Made by a program: the position numbers and the translations under genes
Assembly (NCBI RefSeq): GCF_004124235.1
Contig: NZ_CP032487.1
Location: 3,782,001 to 3,846,000 of the forward strand
Length of the DNA: 64,000 bases
Source of the DNA: Yersinia hibernica
GTDB taxonomy: Bacteria; Pseudomonadota; Gammaproteobacteria; Enterobacterales; Enterobacteriaceae
Direction of reading: 5' to 3'
Shown: positions 9,304-17,759 of the stretch, piece by piece
Position numbering within the stretch: the first letter of the stretch is position 1
Layout of the letters: every line of letters begins with the position of its first letter
The notes under the pieces: model-generated
The model's input: only the letters and a program-made list of their open reading frames with translations
Told to the model about the DNA's origin: nothing
Databases searched by the model: none

Positions 9304-9448
9304 CCGCACCGCCTCTAAACCTTGAACCTCCGTGTATTCTTGTGCCTCGACATTGGTTGAATTGGAGTGCGTATTATTTAAATTCATAATGATTAAAAAT
9401 TGTAAAAAACGGAGCGCTTTATTAATGCGCTCTGTTTGCCCTATGAGC

Positions 9449-12352
9449 CTAATTTTTGTTGTTCAAGATAGTTGAAACCATATCGTTACAGAATTTTTCT
9501 ATTTGCCAAGATTCCAGGCTAATTATGGATTGATTGGCAGCATTAGCTGGGAATGAAGATATTGTGTGAGATATTTTATTGGCCTCACTAGGCATGTCAT
9601 TTTTCCAGGCATTTCTTGCATATAAAAGGAAGTAAAGGTTTGCAGGGTTGTTTGGCATTGTTACAGTGAAAATATCACTTAGCCACTTCGAGGCATATCC
9701 GATATTATGCAAATCATGATAACTTAAATTACCATTTATAAAAGTCTGATAAGACTTGCAAACTAATTTCAAAGCCTTTTTATACTCTTTTAGTAATAGA
9801 TAGCATTTCCCGATGTTTCCATAATGAGTAGAAAAAGTCATATCAATATCATCATTAGTTAGCTCGTCTAGAGACTTTCCTTCACAAAAATAATCAAGAG
9901 CTATCAATATGTTAGATTCAATACCTGAATCCCTTAAGGCAAGGTGGTATCGATGTTTTCCTGACCAACTATCTTTTTGCCCCAGAAGGTCTATAAGGTC
10001 TGCAGCACTTTTTCCAAAAGTTATCGACTTATCGAAATCTCCTTCAACCCAATATCTATGACACTTTGACGATTTGATAAGAATTTGATTTGAATCTGCG
10101 ACCTGAAAAACGGATAAATATTTTTCGATATACTTGTCAAAAATATCATAACGACCGAACTCAGCAGATCTGGTGAAAAACGTGTCCATAAATTCATGAA
10201 AGCCAAGTATTTTGGTAATAAAGCTATGCGTCCATGAGACTCTATCCATAACTAGATCACATAGTCTTAAGAATTCTTCGCAATAACCTGATATCAGAAG
10301 TGAATCACATGTTAGTCTTATTTCATCGACAGCATTTTGCAATCGTCCTGCACTAATTAGCACTTCAACTTTCTTTATTAAAAAATCAATATCATCATGA
10401 GGCAATACTTTTCCGAATTTATTTTTTAAGAGAACGATATAGCCATCAAGATAACTCATATAAAGAGCAATATAACTTTCTTGGTCTCGTGTATCGTATT
10501 TACCCTTGATAAATTCCCTAACAAGGGGATGTAATTCTAAATACCCCTCACCTTCTTTTTCAACTATTAAATTTAATGATTTTAGAGATCGCAAACCTTT
10601 TGAGAATTGATTGTAATTAATTTTCTTAGCTACAATCTTAGATAACTCTTCTTGGGATTCCGCAATGTTACATATAGATAAAGTTCGAAGGATTATCTTT
10701 TCCCTCTCCTTTAAACCATCCCATAAATCTTCAAGTACGGTGGCAGAAACTATTGTGGAGAAGTTAGTATCATCTTTAGATAAATCTCTTTTTTCAATTT
10801 TCCCTAAAACCACATCTATTTGATTAAAGTTAACTCGCGACTGAGCTAATATCAACCCCATCCATAACGGATGCCCTTGAGTGTTCTGGTATAGTCTATA
10901 AGCTAAATGACTTAGTTCATTGCTTTTAATATTTTTATGATATTTTGATATCAACTCTGCAACTTCAGTTAATTTCAATCCCTCCAAACGTATTTGATAG
11001 GAACCTACCCCAGCGAAATGTATAAATGGGCGGCACGTAAAAATAAATCTCGAGTTATGTGGTGAAGAAAGAACATAGTCGAAAAACTTCTTCATATCAC
11101 CAGTTGGCGTGAAACTCTGCAAATCAATATATTTATCTATATTATCAAAAACAAATATTCCTTTCCTCGTGCCTAGCAAATTGAAAAACTTATCGACCAA
11201 AAGATCCGTTTCTAGGCCAATAAGTGAATTAACTTTGATTTGGTTGTTAGAAACTAACTCTATTAGCTGATATAACTTTGTTTGGAAATTTAATTCTTCT
11301 TCTTTAAAATCCCTCCAGTCACAATAAACATACTCATTACGGTCAACATCTGTTAAAAATTTAGATGCTAAGGCTGATTTACCTTGACCACCTATTCCTG
11401 TTATAAAACAGGCCTTATGCGACAATTTTAATGCATTTAATTCATCAACTCTACCAGCCCAGTTCTCAATCACTGGAGGAGTATCATGACCCAGCGTCAA
11501 CTGAAAGCCTTCATCATCATGTGATGATAATTCAGTAGTGTTAGAATGCAAATTGGGGTCAGTATTATTACTTACCGTATTCTTTTCTTCTATTATTGCA
11601 ATCAAAGAGTCGATGTACTCAGGAAATAATTTGTAACTCCCAAGTTTTATAGTTTCAACAAAATCATGATTCACATCTTCAGTGGTAATAATGAAATGCT
11701 CACGACCAATGCCATTATACATTTTATTCAGGGAGTCAAATAGTTCGACGAGATAACTATCACTAAGACTATATCCGATGAATAAACAACTGTGTGTAGA
11801 TAAAATCTTGTTCAACTGAAAATTTGCCAAACCTCCAGTTGAGGACCCTTTATATAAAGTATCATAATCAGATGTGAATATTATGGCATTATCTATCGCA
11901 CTTGCACAACCATGTATTTTTAAAACAAAAGAATCTTCCTGATCTAACTTTTGAAGATTATAATTACTTGAGGTATCAACTTTATAGATACCAGTATTAT
12001 ACTCAATTAAGTAATCGTAATTTGTAGTGATAAATTTTTTACTCAATTTACTTAATTTATTATAAATTGGCGCTAATTTTTTTTCTGATACAGCTTTTTC
12101 GAAATTAATGTATACATCTCTTTTGTTCTTCTCTTTAATTTTATCCAATACTTCTAATGGAGAAAGGATTCCAACTTCGAGCGCATCTTTAAAAGCAGAT
12201 CCTTTTTCAACATTTGGACTGTTCAATGTATCAAGAACAATTTTTTTCCATGTTGGCAATCCGGAGGAGAATGATAAGCCTGCACCTACGAAAATTATTA
12301 ATTTATTATCTACTATGGCTTCTATTAATTGATTTGGAATCTTATTATCCAT
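9449..12352 (-). CDS. SIR2-STAND-TPR protein, probable antiphage NLR-like defence protein
   Basis: 967 residues in three parts. A SIR2 domain (about 1-255) has GAGLSFSSGLPTW (23-35), TTNYD (109-113), the catalytic-type KIHGC (His148) and FIGYSLSD. A STAND/NACHT-like ATPase follows with WAGRVDEL, the P-loop GIGGQGKS (319-326) and a Walker B strand GIFVFDNID (398-406). The C-terminal ~350 residues are helical and TPR-like. SIR2-STAND proteins (Avs type) sense phage proteins through the C-terminal repeats and then destroy NAD+. Start at ATG 12352 (GGGG ribosome site, family-like N-terminus); an ATG at 12391 is a good alternative. Markedly more AT-rich than the ICE backbone, so probably acquired separately. 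Confidence 0.88.
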   Translation of the reverse strand: MDNKIPNQLIEAIVDNKLIIFVGAGLSFSSGLPTWKKIVLDTLNSPNVEKGSAFKDALEVGILSPLEVLDKIKEKNKRDVYINFEKAVSEKKLAPIYNKLSKLSKKFITTNYDYLIEYNTGIYKVDTSSNYNLQKLDQEDSFVLKIHGCASAIDNAIIFTSDYDTLYKGSSTGGLANFQLNKILSTHSCLFIGYSLSDSYLVELFDSLNKMYNGIGREHFIITTEDVNHDFVETIKLGSYKLFPEYIDSLIAIIEEKNTVSNNTDPNLHSNTTELSSHDDEGFQLTLGHDTPPVIENWAGRVDELNALKLSHKACFITGIGGQGKSALASKFLTDVDRNEYVYCDWRDFKEEELNFQTKLYQLIELVSNNQIKVNSLIGLETDLLVDKFFNLLGTRKGIFVFDNIDKYIDLQSFTPTGDMKKFFDYVLSSPHNSRFIFTCRPFIHFAGVGSYQIRLEGLKLTEVAELISKYHKNIKSNELSHLAYRLYQNTQGHPLWMGLILAQSRVNFNQIDVVLGKIEKRDLSKDDTNFSTIVSATVLEDLWDGLKEREKIILRTLSICNIAESQEELSKIVAKKINYNQFSKGLRSLKSLNLIVEKEGEGYLELHPLVREFIKGKYDTRDQESYIALYMSYLDGYIVLLKNKFGKVLPHDDIDFLIKKVEVLISAGRLQNAVDEIRLTCDSLLISGYCEEFLRLCDLVMDRVSWTHSFITKILGFHEFMDTFFTRSAEFGRYDIFDKYIEKYLSVFQVADSNQILIKSSKCHRYWVEGDFDKSITFGKSAADLIDLLGQKDSWSGKHRYHLALRDSGIESNILIALDYFCEGKSLDELTNDDIDMTFSTHYGNIGKCYLLLKEYKKALKLVCKSYQTFINGNLSYHDLHNIGYASKWLSDIFTVTMPNNPANLYFLLYARNAWKNDMPSEANKISHTISSFPANAANQSIISLESWQIEKFCNDMVSTILNNKN

Positions 12353-12868
12353 TATAACCCCATGAAGTATTATGTTTTTTAGCATTTGCATTTTAACTCT
12401 TAGTTAATTTTTTTTATAGTGTTTTGCTAACAAATTATGATGCTCAACTTTATAGAGTATGTTAATGCATATTGAATCGCCACAACTTTAGTAGCCATCT
12501 TTAAAGTGGTTAGTTATGACCATTAATCATAAGACGCAACTTCCGCTTCTCCTCATATCTGTCGGTCAAATACCCCACATTCAACATGAGAGGCGACAGT
12601 CTCTCAGTGTTGGACAGAAAAACCTGAGTATCCAGGTGAGGCAGGGAATTACGCAAGCGGGCGGAATGCCAACAATGGACGGGATCGTTCTGAGTGAATC
12701 GGGCACGCCCCCAAAATCCTGCGCCAATCAGAAACAGAAGGCGGCTGATGTTTCGGAAACTGAAAGCATAAGTGGAAGATGTGTTTGCAACTCCTTAACC
12801 ATACAGTCAAACCGGCCACCAAATGATATCCAGCCCAGATGCGGGCTGGATATTAGCTTTTCCGCCAA
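12353..12868. other. Intergenic region between the SIR2-STAND and Gabija-like genes
   Basis: About 500 bases. The part next to 12391 is AT-rich and should hold the promoter of the SIR2-STAND gene. From about 12520 to 12795 composition returns to backbone type. A minus-strand frame here stays open for about 90 codons (12527-12800) but starts right after a stop without an initiation codon, and a plus-strand frame (12516-12908) runs into the helicase gene. Neither resembles a family I know; one may be a decayed gene. Confidence 0.4.
12826..12860 (-). terminator. Hairpin terminator after the Gabija-like operon
   Basis: Perfect 11-bp inverted repeat (atatccagccc / gggctggatat) with loop agatgc, starting 16 bases past the stop codon of the helicase gene. 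The T run is on the plus-strand side (tagctttt), so it may act in either direction. Confidence 0.6.
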
Positions 12869-14008
12869 TCAGTTATCGCAATGGCCTGGCACGGCTAATT
12901 TAGCGTAAATATTAATCCCGTTCGATTTGAAAGCCGCACTTTCATCAAAAACAATCGCAACACTTTTAACAGGTCTAGTCAGGCCGACATACAATTTTGC
13001 GCGCGTATCATTGGTGAGAGCAGCAGAGTTATCCTGAAACCACTGAAGCATGGGTTTGGTCGGATAGATGACCACACGTTCAAATGTCAGGCCTTTAGAT
13101 GTTCCAAAGGTAAAGACCGGATAACGTTCATCTACAGATCGTCTCTTATCCCAGCGAAGCTGAATGGGAGTAAACGCTTCCAGATAATGGTTCAGGAGCT
13201 TTTCAGGCAGCAGAAAAATGCCATCATGTCCAGAAAGGCCCCGTACGTTAGAGATTGATGGTGTGAAGTATGGATAAAGTTTGTTGGCAAAATCATTGAT
13301 TTCATGGAAGCACCGAAAGTTCTCATTCAGCATTTTTCCATCGACCGTGACCCCTGCCGCCTTGTCATCAAAGAAATTCACGATGGCCGCTTTTTTGTAC
13401 TTCGCATTTTTTTCGGTATTGACGGTGCTGTAAGTCGCCTGCCGCGGATCCCCGACCAGTGTAATTTTAATGGGTGACCTGAACAGTTTTTGAAGAATTT
13501 CAAGATCGTAACCGGCCAGGTCCTGAACCTCATCCACATAAATCTCATCAAAACATGCAGCCAGCCGGGCGATGACCTTTCCGCCTGACTTTTCATCACA
13601 GCGAAGAGAGAGCTTGGCCATTTTATCGGAGTAAACCTTAAAATCAGCGCTGAAATAGTGCAGTCTGAAATCTTTCTCCCCCCAGTAGATGGTTCTCCCA
13701 GCTACCTTATAAGGCCTTTCACCGGATTTGCTGCTGCAAAGGATCATGCCTTTGACATCATAGTCAAATAAACATCCCTGATAAGGTTTGATCCAGTGTT
13801 TAATCAGAAAGGAAAACCAGGTGATGACATATAAATTAGGCGGAACACATCCATTCTCTTTAGTGATTTTGACATTGATCTCATCCCGGCAGGCTTCGGT
13901 GAACGTGGTAATCAACACACGCTTTCCCGAGGTAACCATCTTTAATGCTTCACGGACCACAAAGGTGCTTTTACCTGCTCCTGCAGAAGCGATGATGACT
14001 TTGTTCAT
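12869..14008 (-). CDS. UvrD-like helicase, GajB-type partner of a Gabija-like system
   Basis: 379-residue SF1A helicase. Motif I is ASAGAGKSTF at about 8-17, motif II EIYVDEVQDLAG, motif III LVGDPRQATYS, and motif VI near the C-terminus KLYVGLTRPVKS, with FGTSKGLTFERV (motif V) before it. In Gabija, GajB senses DNA ends and activates the GajA nuclease. The start overlaps the stop of the OLD nuclease gene by 4 bases (ATGA), which links the two functionally. It is shorter than GajB proteins as I remember them (close to 500 residues), so the 1B/2B subdomains appear reduced. I use Gabija-like because the pairing is clear but the family assignment rests on motifs only. Confidence 0.85.
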   Translation of the reverse strand: MNKVIIASAGAGKSTFVVREALKMVTSGKRVLITTFTEACRDEINVKITKENGCVPPNLYVITWFSFLIKHWIKPYQGCLFDYDVKGMILCSSKSGERPYKVAGRTIYWGEKDFRLHYFSADFKVYSDKMAKLSLRCDEKSGGKVIARLAACFDEIYVDEVQDLAGYDLEILQKLFRSPIKITLVGDPRQATYSTVNTEKNAKYKKAAIVNFFDDKAAGVTVDGKMLNENFRCFHEINDFANKLYPYFTPSISNVRGLSGHDGIFLLPEKLLNHYLEAFTPIQLRWDKRRSVDERYPVFTFGTSKGLTFERVVIYPTKPMLQWFQDNSAALTNDTRAKLYVGLTRPVKSVAIVFDESAAFKSNGINIYAKLAVPGHCDN

Positions 14009-15657
14009 TTGATCGCATCCAGAATGTACTGCGGATACTGAACGCTGAGTGCCGCCGTATTAGTATAGTTAAATATTTTCAGCGCGCACTCTGTCTTGTT
14101 CGCACGCATGTAAATGTGCAATTCATCATCAGAAGCGTGTGCTGTCGCTAATATGGTATTGAGATTTACTCTACTGTTCACCTTCAGCAATTTAGGCTCG
14201 AGCGTGTTGTAATTGTATTTTTTTGTACCGACCATCAGCGTACCGGCATCAATAGTTGGGTCAAAACAGATGTCAATGTGCGGTTTTTTGTTCCCACCTA
14301 GATAGGCGTCATATTTTTTTTGAATCGCAGCAATATCGCCGTCATTATCCGTAACAACGCGGGTGGGTTTACCGATAATCGCGGCAATTTCCAGAAATCT
14401 CAGAAATGAGATCCCCACTGAAATGACTTCAATTCCGTCCTCAACGGGCAGACGGCCCTGATTCGCATCCATGTAGGCTTTCTGAACCACCAGTTCGTCC
14501 GAATCGCCTTCAACCAGAATCGCGCCCTTACACAGAACCATTCGCAGCGTGTCGTAACCCGCAATCTTTTCGAAAAATTCCTTTGTGCCCGGTGTAAGTG
14601 AAGCCAGCTTGGTCGTCTTGCGGTTTGAGAGAAAAATCAGATCGCCAAGGCCGAGTTTATTCGCAACGAAACTACTGTGAGTCGTAATGATGATTTGTTT
14701 ACCTGCGCAGTTATCTTTAATGGTCTTAATGAGCAGATTCAGCTTGGTGTGCGACAGGTTATTTTCAGGCTCTTCAATCAGAATGACATTCGACTCTTTC
14801 GCTTTATTATGCGAGAGCGCCAGATTTGTCTTCACGATGCTTTGCTCGCCCTTCCCTATGTAGCTAAACGGAACATCATCTAGGCAGGTGATCAGGCTGG
14901 ACTCCCATGCCTTTTGGGAAGAAAGCTCAACCGAGATGGTGACTTTTTTACTGGTAATTTTGCTCGCTGTGATGATTTTATTATTGATGGTTTCGATAGA
15001 CTTGTCTGTTATGAAGGCCTCTTTCATTTTACGGTGCGATTGAGAAACACTGATAACCTCATCATCAGTCAGTAGGTCTTTAATTATTCTGCTGATGTAG
15101 ACATCTGACCCGTTATTGCCTCTGGCCGAAGACGAGTCAATAAACGCTGATTTAAGAGGGATGTTGCGGGATAAAAGTGCGTCTCTGTTGAAACCTTTCC
15201 ACTCAATATCGTAATACTCGATGGGCAGCGTCCTGATATCACCCGCTTTTAACAACGCCTCATAGGCTGCATTGTAGTCCTCGTTAAACTTGATTTTGAA
15301 CACGACGCCAACCGAGGCAGATTTCAGGCAGTTACCGTCTCCTTCGAGGAAGACGGTGTCCGGTCCTTTTTTAAAGTGAAGCTCAACGAACAGTGCCGGA
15401 GGTGGCAGTTTAGCCGCTGTTGTGAGACTGGCCAGATAGTCCTTCACTAATTGATCGTTAAACAGATACTGACTGATGTTGTTCTTAACTGGTTTTCCCG
15501 CGTATAAACCCGTCAGCCCCAGATTAATCGCCTCAAGGATTGTGCTTTTCCCTGCTTCATTATCGCCAACGATGATGTTCACTGACTCATTGAACTCGAT
15601 GGAGAATCGGTCTTTAAAACCTTTGAAACCCTCAATAATTAGCTTTGTGATAACCAT
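14005..15657 (-). CDS. OLD-family ATP-dependent endonuclease, GajA-type
   Basis: 550 residues. An SMC-like ATPase comes first: Walker A GDNEAGKS (31-38), an ABC-type signature region IGKGEQS, Walker B VILIEEPENN (291-300) and a His switch TTHSSF. A TOPRIM nuclease domain follows, with LVEGDSDE (381-388) and VVTDNDGD (434-441) as the metal-binding acidic sets. This class 2 OLD layout with an adjacent UvrD helicase is the Gabija arrangement; the complex nicks phage DNA when nucleotide pools fall. Start chosen at ATG 15657, six bases after GGAG; upstream ATGs at 15669 and 15663 lack a ribosome site. First gene of the two-gene operon. Confidence 0.87.
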   Translation of the reverse strand: MVITKLIIEGFKGFKDRFSIEFNESVNIIVGDNEAGKSTILEAINLGLTGLYAGKPVKNNISQYLFNDQLVKDYLASLTTAAKLPPPALFVELHFKKGPDTVFLEGDGNCLKSASVGVVFKIKFNEDYNAAYEALLKAGDIRTLPIEYYDIEWKGFNRDALLSRNIPLKSAFIDSSSARGNNGSDVYISRIIKDLLTDDEVISVSQSHRKMKEAFITDKSIETINNKIITASKITSKKVTISVELSSQKAWESSLITCLDDVPFSYIGKGEQSIVKTNLALSHNKAKESNVILIEEPENNLSHTKLNLLIKTIKDNCAGKQIIITTHSSFVANKLGLGDLIFLSNRKTTKLASLTPGTKEFFEKIAGYDTLRMVLCKGAILVEGDSDELVVQKAYMDANQGRLPVEDGIEVISVGISFLRFLEIAAIIGKPTRVVTDNDGDIAAIQKKYDAYLGGNKKPHIDICFDPTIDAGTLMVGTKKYNYNTLEPKLLKVNSRVNLNTILATAHASDDELHIYMRANKTECALKIFNYTNTAALSVQYPQYILDAIK

Positions 15658-16168
15658 CAACATCTCCATTACATATTATTCAGAATCAGTTCAGGAAAAT
15701 TTTCCTGATGAAAAGTGGATAGGGATTTATGGCGGCAAGTTCAATGACAACCTAACTATTGACCTATTCTCCTTAAATTAAAAATACGGCAATTTTAGTA
15801 ATGCCTCTATCGATTATGGAGGCAATTGTGAGCTTCCGCTCTTCGCTCTTGAGGGGCAACCATTGTGTCGCTCCGGCACAGAGCCGACTGAATGAAGACC
15901 TACATAAGTCGTCGTGGCGCAAAACGGAATTATGCTGAGAGTAATACGGTTAAATTTCTTATTCACTGGTTACCTCCTGCGGAACTGTCATGTCAGCATA
16001 GGCCGGCTTTTAAGCGCATGCTGCAGTTCCTCAGGCAGGGGCTGTTCAGAAACATATGACACATTTGATACCTTACAAGCAGACACTCATAAACGCTGCG
16101 GCTGGCAGAGTGAGCACAGGCAAAATGTGTGGCGAAATACAGATCGGTCGGCCTGGCGGGAAACAAAG
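15658..16168. other. Intergenic region upstream of the Gabija-like operon
   Basis: About 500 bases. It should hold the operon promoter near 15670-15800 (AT-rich). A plus-strand frame, 15892-16059, encodes 55 residues starting MKTYISRRGAKRNYAE without a ribosome site. It may be a decayed fragment. No family recognised. Confidence 0.4.
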
Positions 16169-16395
16169 CTACAACGTCATAATCATTTCGTGCCAGGCCA
16201 TACCGCCGTGATCTGAAGCAGAAGGTCTAATATAGATGTAGCCAAATTTCTTATAGAACTCGATATGATGCGTTTTGCACATGAGATGAATGGATTTCTT
16301 GCCTTTCTCTTTCATCATATTAACGAACTCACGCATCATTAGGCCGGCGTAGACTTTATCCGAACTACGACAAACTGCTTCGGATGAAATAGCAC
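16169..16395 (-). pseudogene. GNAT acetyltransferase, C-terminal remnant
   Basis: On the minus strand an open frame of about 75 codons ends at TAG (16169-16171). It contains KVYAGLMMREFVNMMKEKGK, then SIHLMCKTHHIEFYKKFGY and the end HGGMAWHEMIMTL. The pattern C-x4-IEFYKKFGY followed by M-x2-M is the C-terminal half of a GNAT N-acetyltransferase (acetyl-CoA fold beta5 to beta7). No start codon with a ribosome site exists, and the frame is cut near 16395 by the ColE1-like fragment. A broken gene. Confidence 0.7.
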
Positions 16396-16411
16396 TAGTT
16401 TATCCTTATAA

Positions 16412-16438
16412 AAAGGATCTTCTTGAGATCCTTTTTTT
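16412..16438 (+). terminator. ColE1-origin-like hairpin/terminator fragment
   Basis: 27 bases that read aaaggatct, tcttg, agatccttttttt. The 7-bp stem with T7 tail is a good terminator on the plus strand. The segment is the same, base for base, as one I remember from the replication origin region of ColE1/pMB1-type plasmids. It lies exactly between the truncated acetyltransferase and the truncated intron gene. Confidence 0.7.
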
Positions 16439-16446
16439 ACGCCTTA

Positions 16447-17205
16447 ATGTTGTTGACGCTGTCTGGCCTAGAACAATGCATCAAACAGGCTGTGTTCAGG
16501 AAAGGCAGCAACGTCAATGTGATCTCGTATGCCGATGACTTTGTGGTCACCAGCACATCGAGGGAACTGCTGGACGAAACGATAAAACCGCTCATCGTGA
16601 CGTTTCTGAAGGAACGAGGGCTGGAACTCTCACCCGAGAAGACCGTCATCACGTCAGTCAGCGAGGGATTTGATTTTCTGGGTTTTAATATTCGCAAATA
16701 CAGGAATAAATTGCTGATCAAACCCAGCAAGTCCAATGTACTGGCGTTTATCAGAAATATCAGGGCTGTCATCAAATCTCACCCAACAATGGTAACGGGC
16801 GAACTGATCCGTATTCTCAATCCCAAGTTACGAGGATGGGGAAACTATTACAAACACAGTGTCGCCAAACAGACCTTTGAGTATGTAGATAGTGAGATAT
16901 TCAAGGCATTACGCCGTTGGTCAACGCGAAGACATCCGAATAAAGGTACGAAATGGGTAGTGAGAAAGTACTTTTTGCCGGAAAACTCGTGTCAGTGGCG
17001 TTTTCAAGGTGTGTGGCACGTTAATGGCCTCACGACGCGGGAATATCTGAGTCAGTTAGCCCAAATTCCTATCAGACGACATATCAAAATCAGAAGCGAA
17101 GCCACCCCTTATGATCCAGTGTATGCAGATTACTGGCAGTCACGCAAAGAAAATCAGGGGAGAAGCCGCAACAGTTGGTATGCAACGATAGAAACTGCAT
17201 TATGA
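16447..17205 (+). pseudogene. Group II intron reverse transcriptase/maturase, C-terminal part
   Basis: About 250 codons in frame. Homology starts at TLSGLEQCIKQ, in the stretch that normally follows the RT4 QGGxxSP motif. The catalytic YADDF is present, then the thumb and the maturase X domain (LRGWGNYYKHSVAKQTFEYV). The ending is ATIETAL. The first RT blocks (RT0-RT4) are missing, and the frame upstream of 16447 runs into the unrelated ColE1-like hairpin. Normal length is over 400 residues. Inactive. Confidence 0.88.
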
Positions 17206-17245
17206 GAGGTATCACCGGGTAACGATAAATGCCTTTGAGAGGCTT

Positions 17246-17320
17246 GAGCGGAGTGCAGTGAAAGTTGCACGCTCCGTTCTTAGGAGCGCGCGGTCTGGTA
17301 ACAGGCTGCGCTTATCCGAC
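17246..17320 (+). ncRNA. Group II intron domains V and VI
   Basis: Domain V is the 34-35 base hairpin with the conserved AGC-type start and GTGAAAGT terminal loop region. Domain VI follows, with arms agcgcgc / gctgcgct and the unpaired branch-point A near cttatccgac, the last intron bases. It is 41 bases beyond the maturase stop, the usual spacing. Confidence 0.75.
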
Positions 17321-17398
17321 ATATCAAGGGAAAAATCACCCCAGGGGATGATCTCCCCCCCAGGGCTAAGTTCACGAGACAGTCAATAAAGCAAGAAG

Positions 17399-17758
17399 TT
17401 ACCCGTCATGCACGGCAACCCCCTTTAACACCTCGCCACAGCAGTCAAAGTGAATCAGTGAGACATCGAACCGTCTCATCAGCACGTAGACAAGCTTGCG
17501 TGCACTTTTGGAAAACCCACGCTTCTTCAGCACAAGCAGCGGAAAACTGTAGGCACTTAACCGCACCAAATAGCCGGTGCCGGTCAGATGTATCCACTCA
17601 GCATCCCCCCACTCACATCGCTGATGGCCAAGGCGACAGAATAACGCCGCATCCTGTTCAGTCAGATGTGCGGTGCTGCAAACGACGTACCGGTAAAGTT
17701 CCGCAGGTTGCACGTCTTCCACCGCGTTTGGGTTGAAGGCATCATTGTCACTAGCCAT
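17399..17758 (-). CDS. DUF5983-like protein of the ICE backbone
   Basis: 119 residues, cytoplasmic. The opening YRYVVCSTAHLTEQDAALF resembles the DUF5983 family seen in SPI-7/PFGI-1 class elements and near YeeV-type toxins. Function unknown. Start at ATG 17758, directly after the stop of the DUF1281 gene with AAGGA eight bases upstream inside it. The in-frame ATG at 17767 has no spacing to that site. Last gene of a minus-strand series of small backbone genes; the next feature downstream is the intron remnant. Confidence 0.65.
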   Translation of the reverse strand: MASDNDAFNPNAVEDVQPAELYRYVVCSTAHLTEQDAALFCRLGHQRCEWGDAEWIHLTGTGYLVRLSAYSFPLLVLKKRGFSKSARKLVYVLMRRFDVSLIHFDCCGEVLKGVAVHDG

Positions 17759-17759
17759 T

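Larger units (their letters stand above)
16439..17320 (+). mobile_element. Group II intron, 5'-truncated
   Basis: The 3' portion of a bacterial group II intron: the end of its reverse transcriptase/maturase gene, then domain V (17246-17280, gagcggagtgc / gcacgctccgttc around gtgaaagt) and a domain VI-like hairpin ending in the typical 3' terminus cttatccgac at 17320. Ribozyme domains I-IV and the first half of the protein are missing, so it cannot splice or move by itself. Confidence 0.85.

Noticed and set aside
12516..12908. Plus-strand open frame of 130 codons
   Set aside because: No ribosome site, overlaps the 3' end of the helicase gene on the other strand, and its sequence does not resemble a protein family; most likely chance.
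12869..15657. PARIS system (AriA/AriB)
   Set aside because: In PARIS the ATPase and the TOPRIM domain are on separate proteins. Here both are on one protein and the partner is a UvrD-like helicase, which fits Gabija.
15914..16216. Plus-strand open frame of 100 codons
   Set aside because: Its second half is antisense to the acetyltransferase remnant and the rest is low-quality; no ribosome site.
16447..17205. Retron or DRT-type defence reverse transcriptase
   Set aside because: The YADD block is followed by a maturase X domain and by group II intron domains V and VI, so it is an intron protein; the N-terminal RT blocks are missing.
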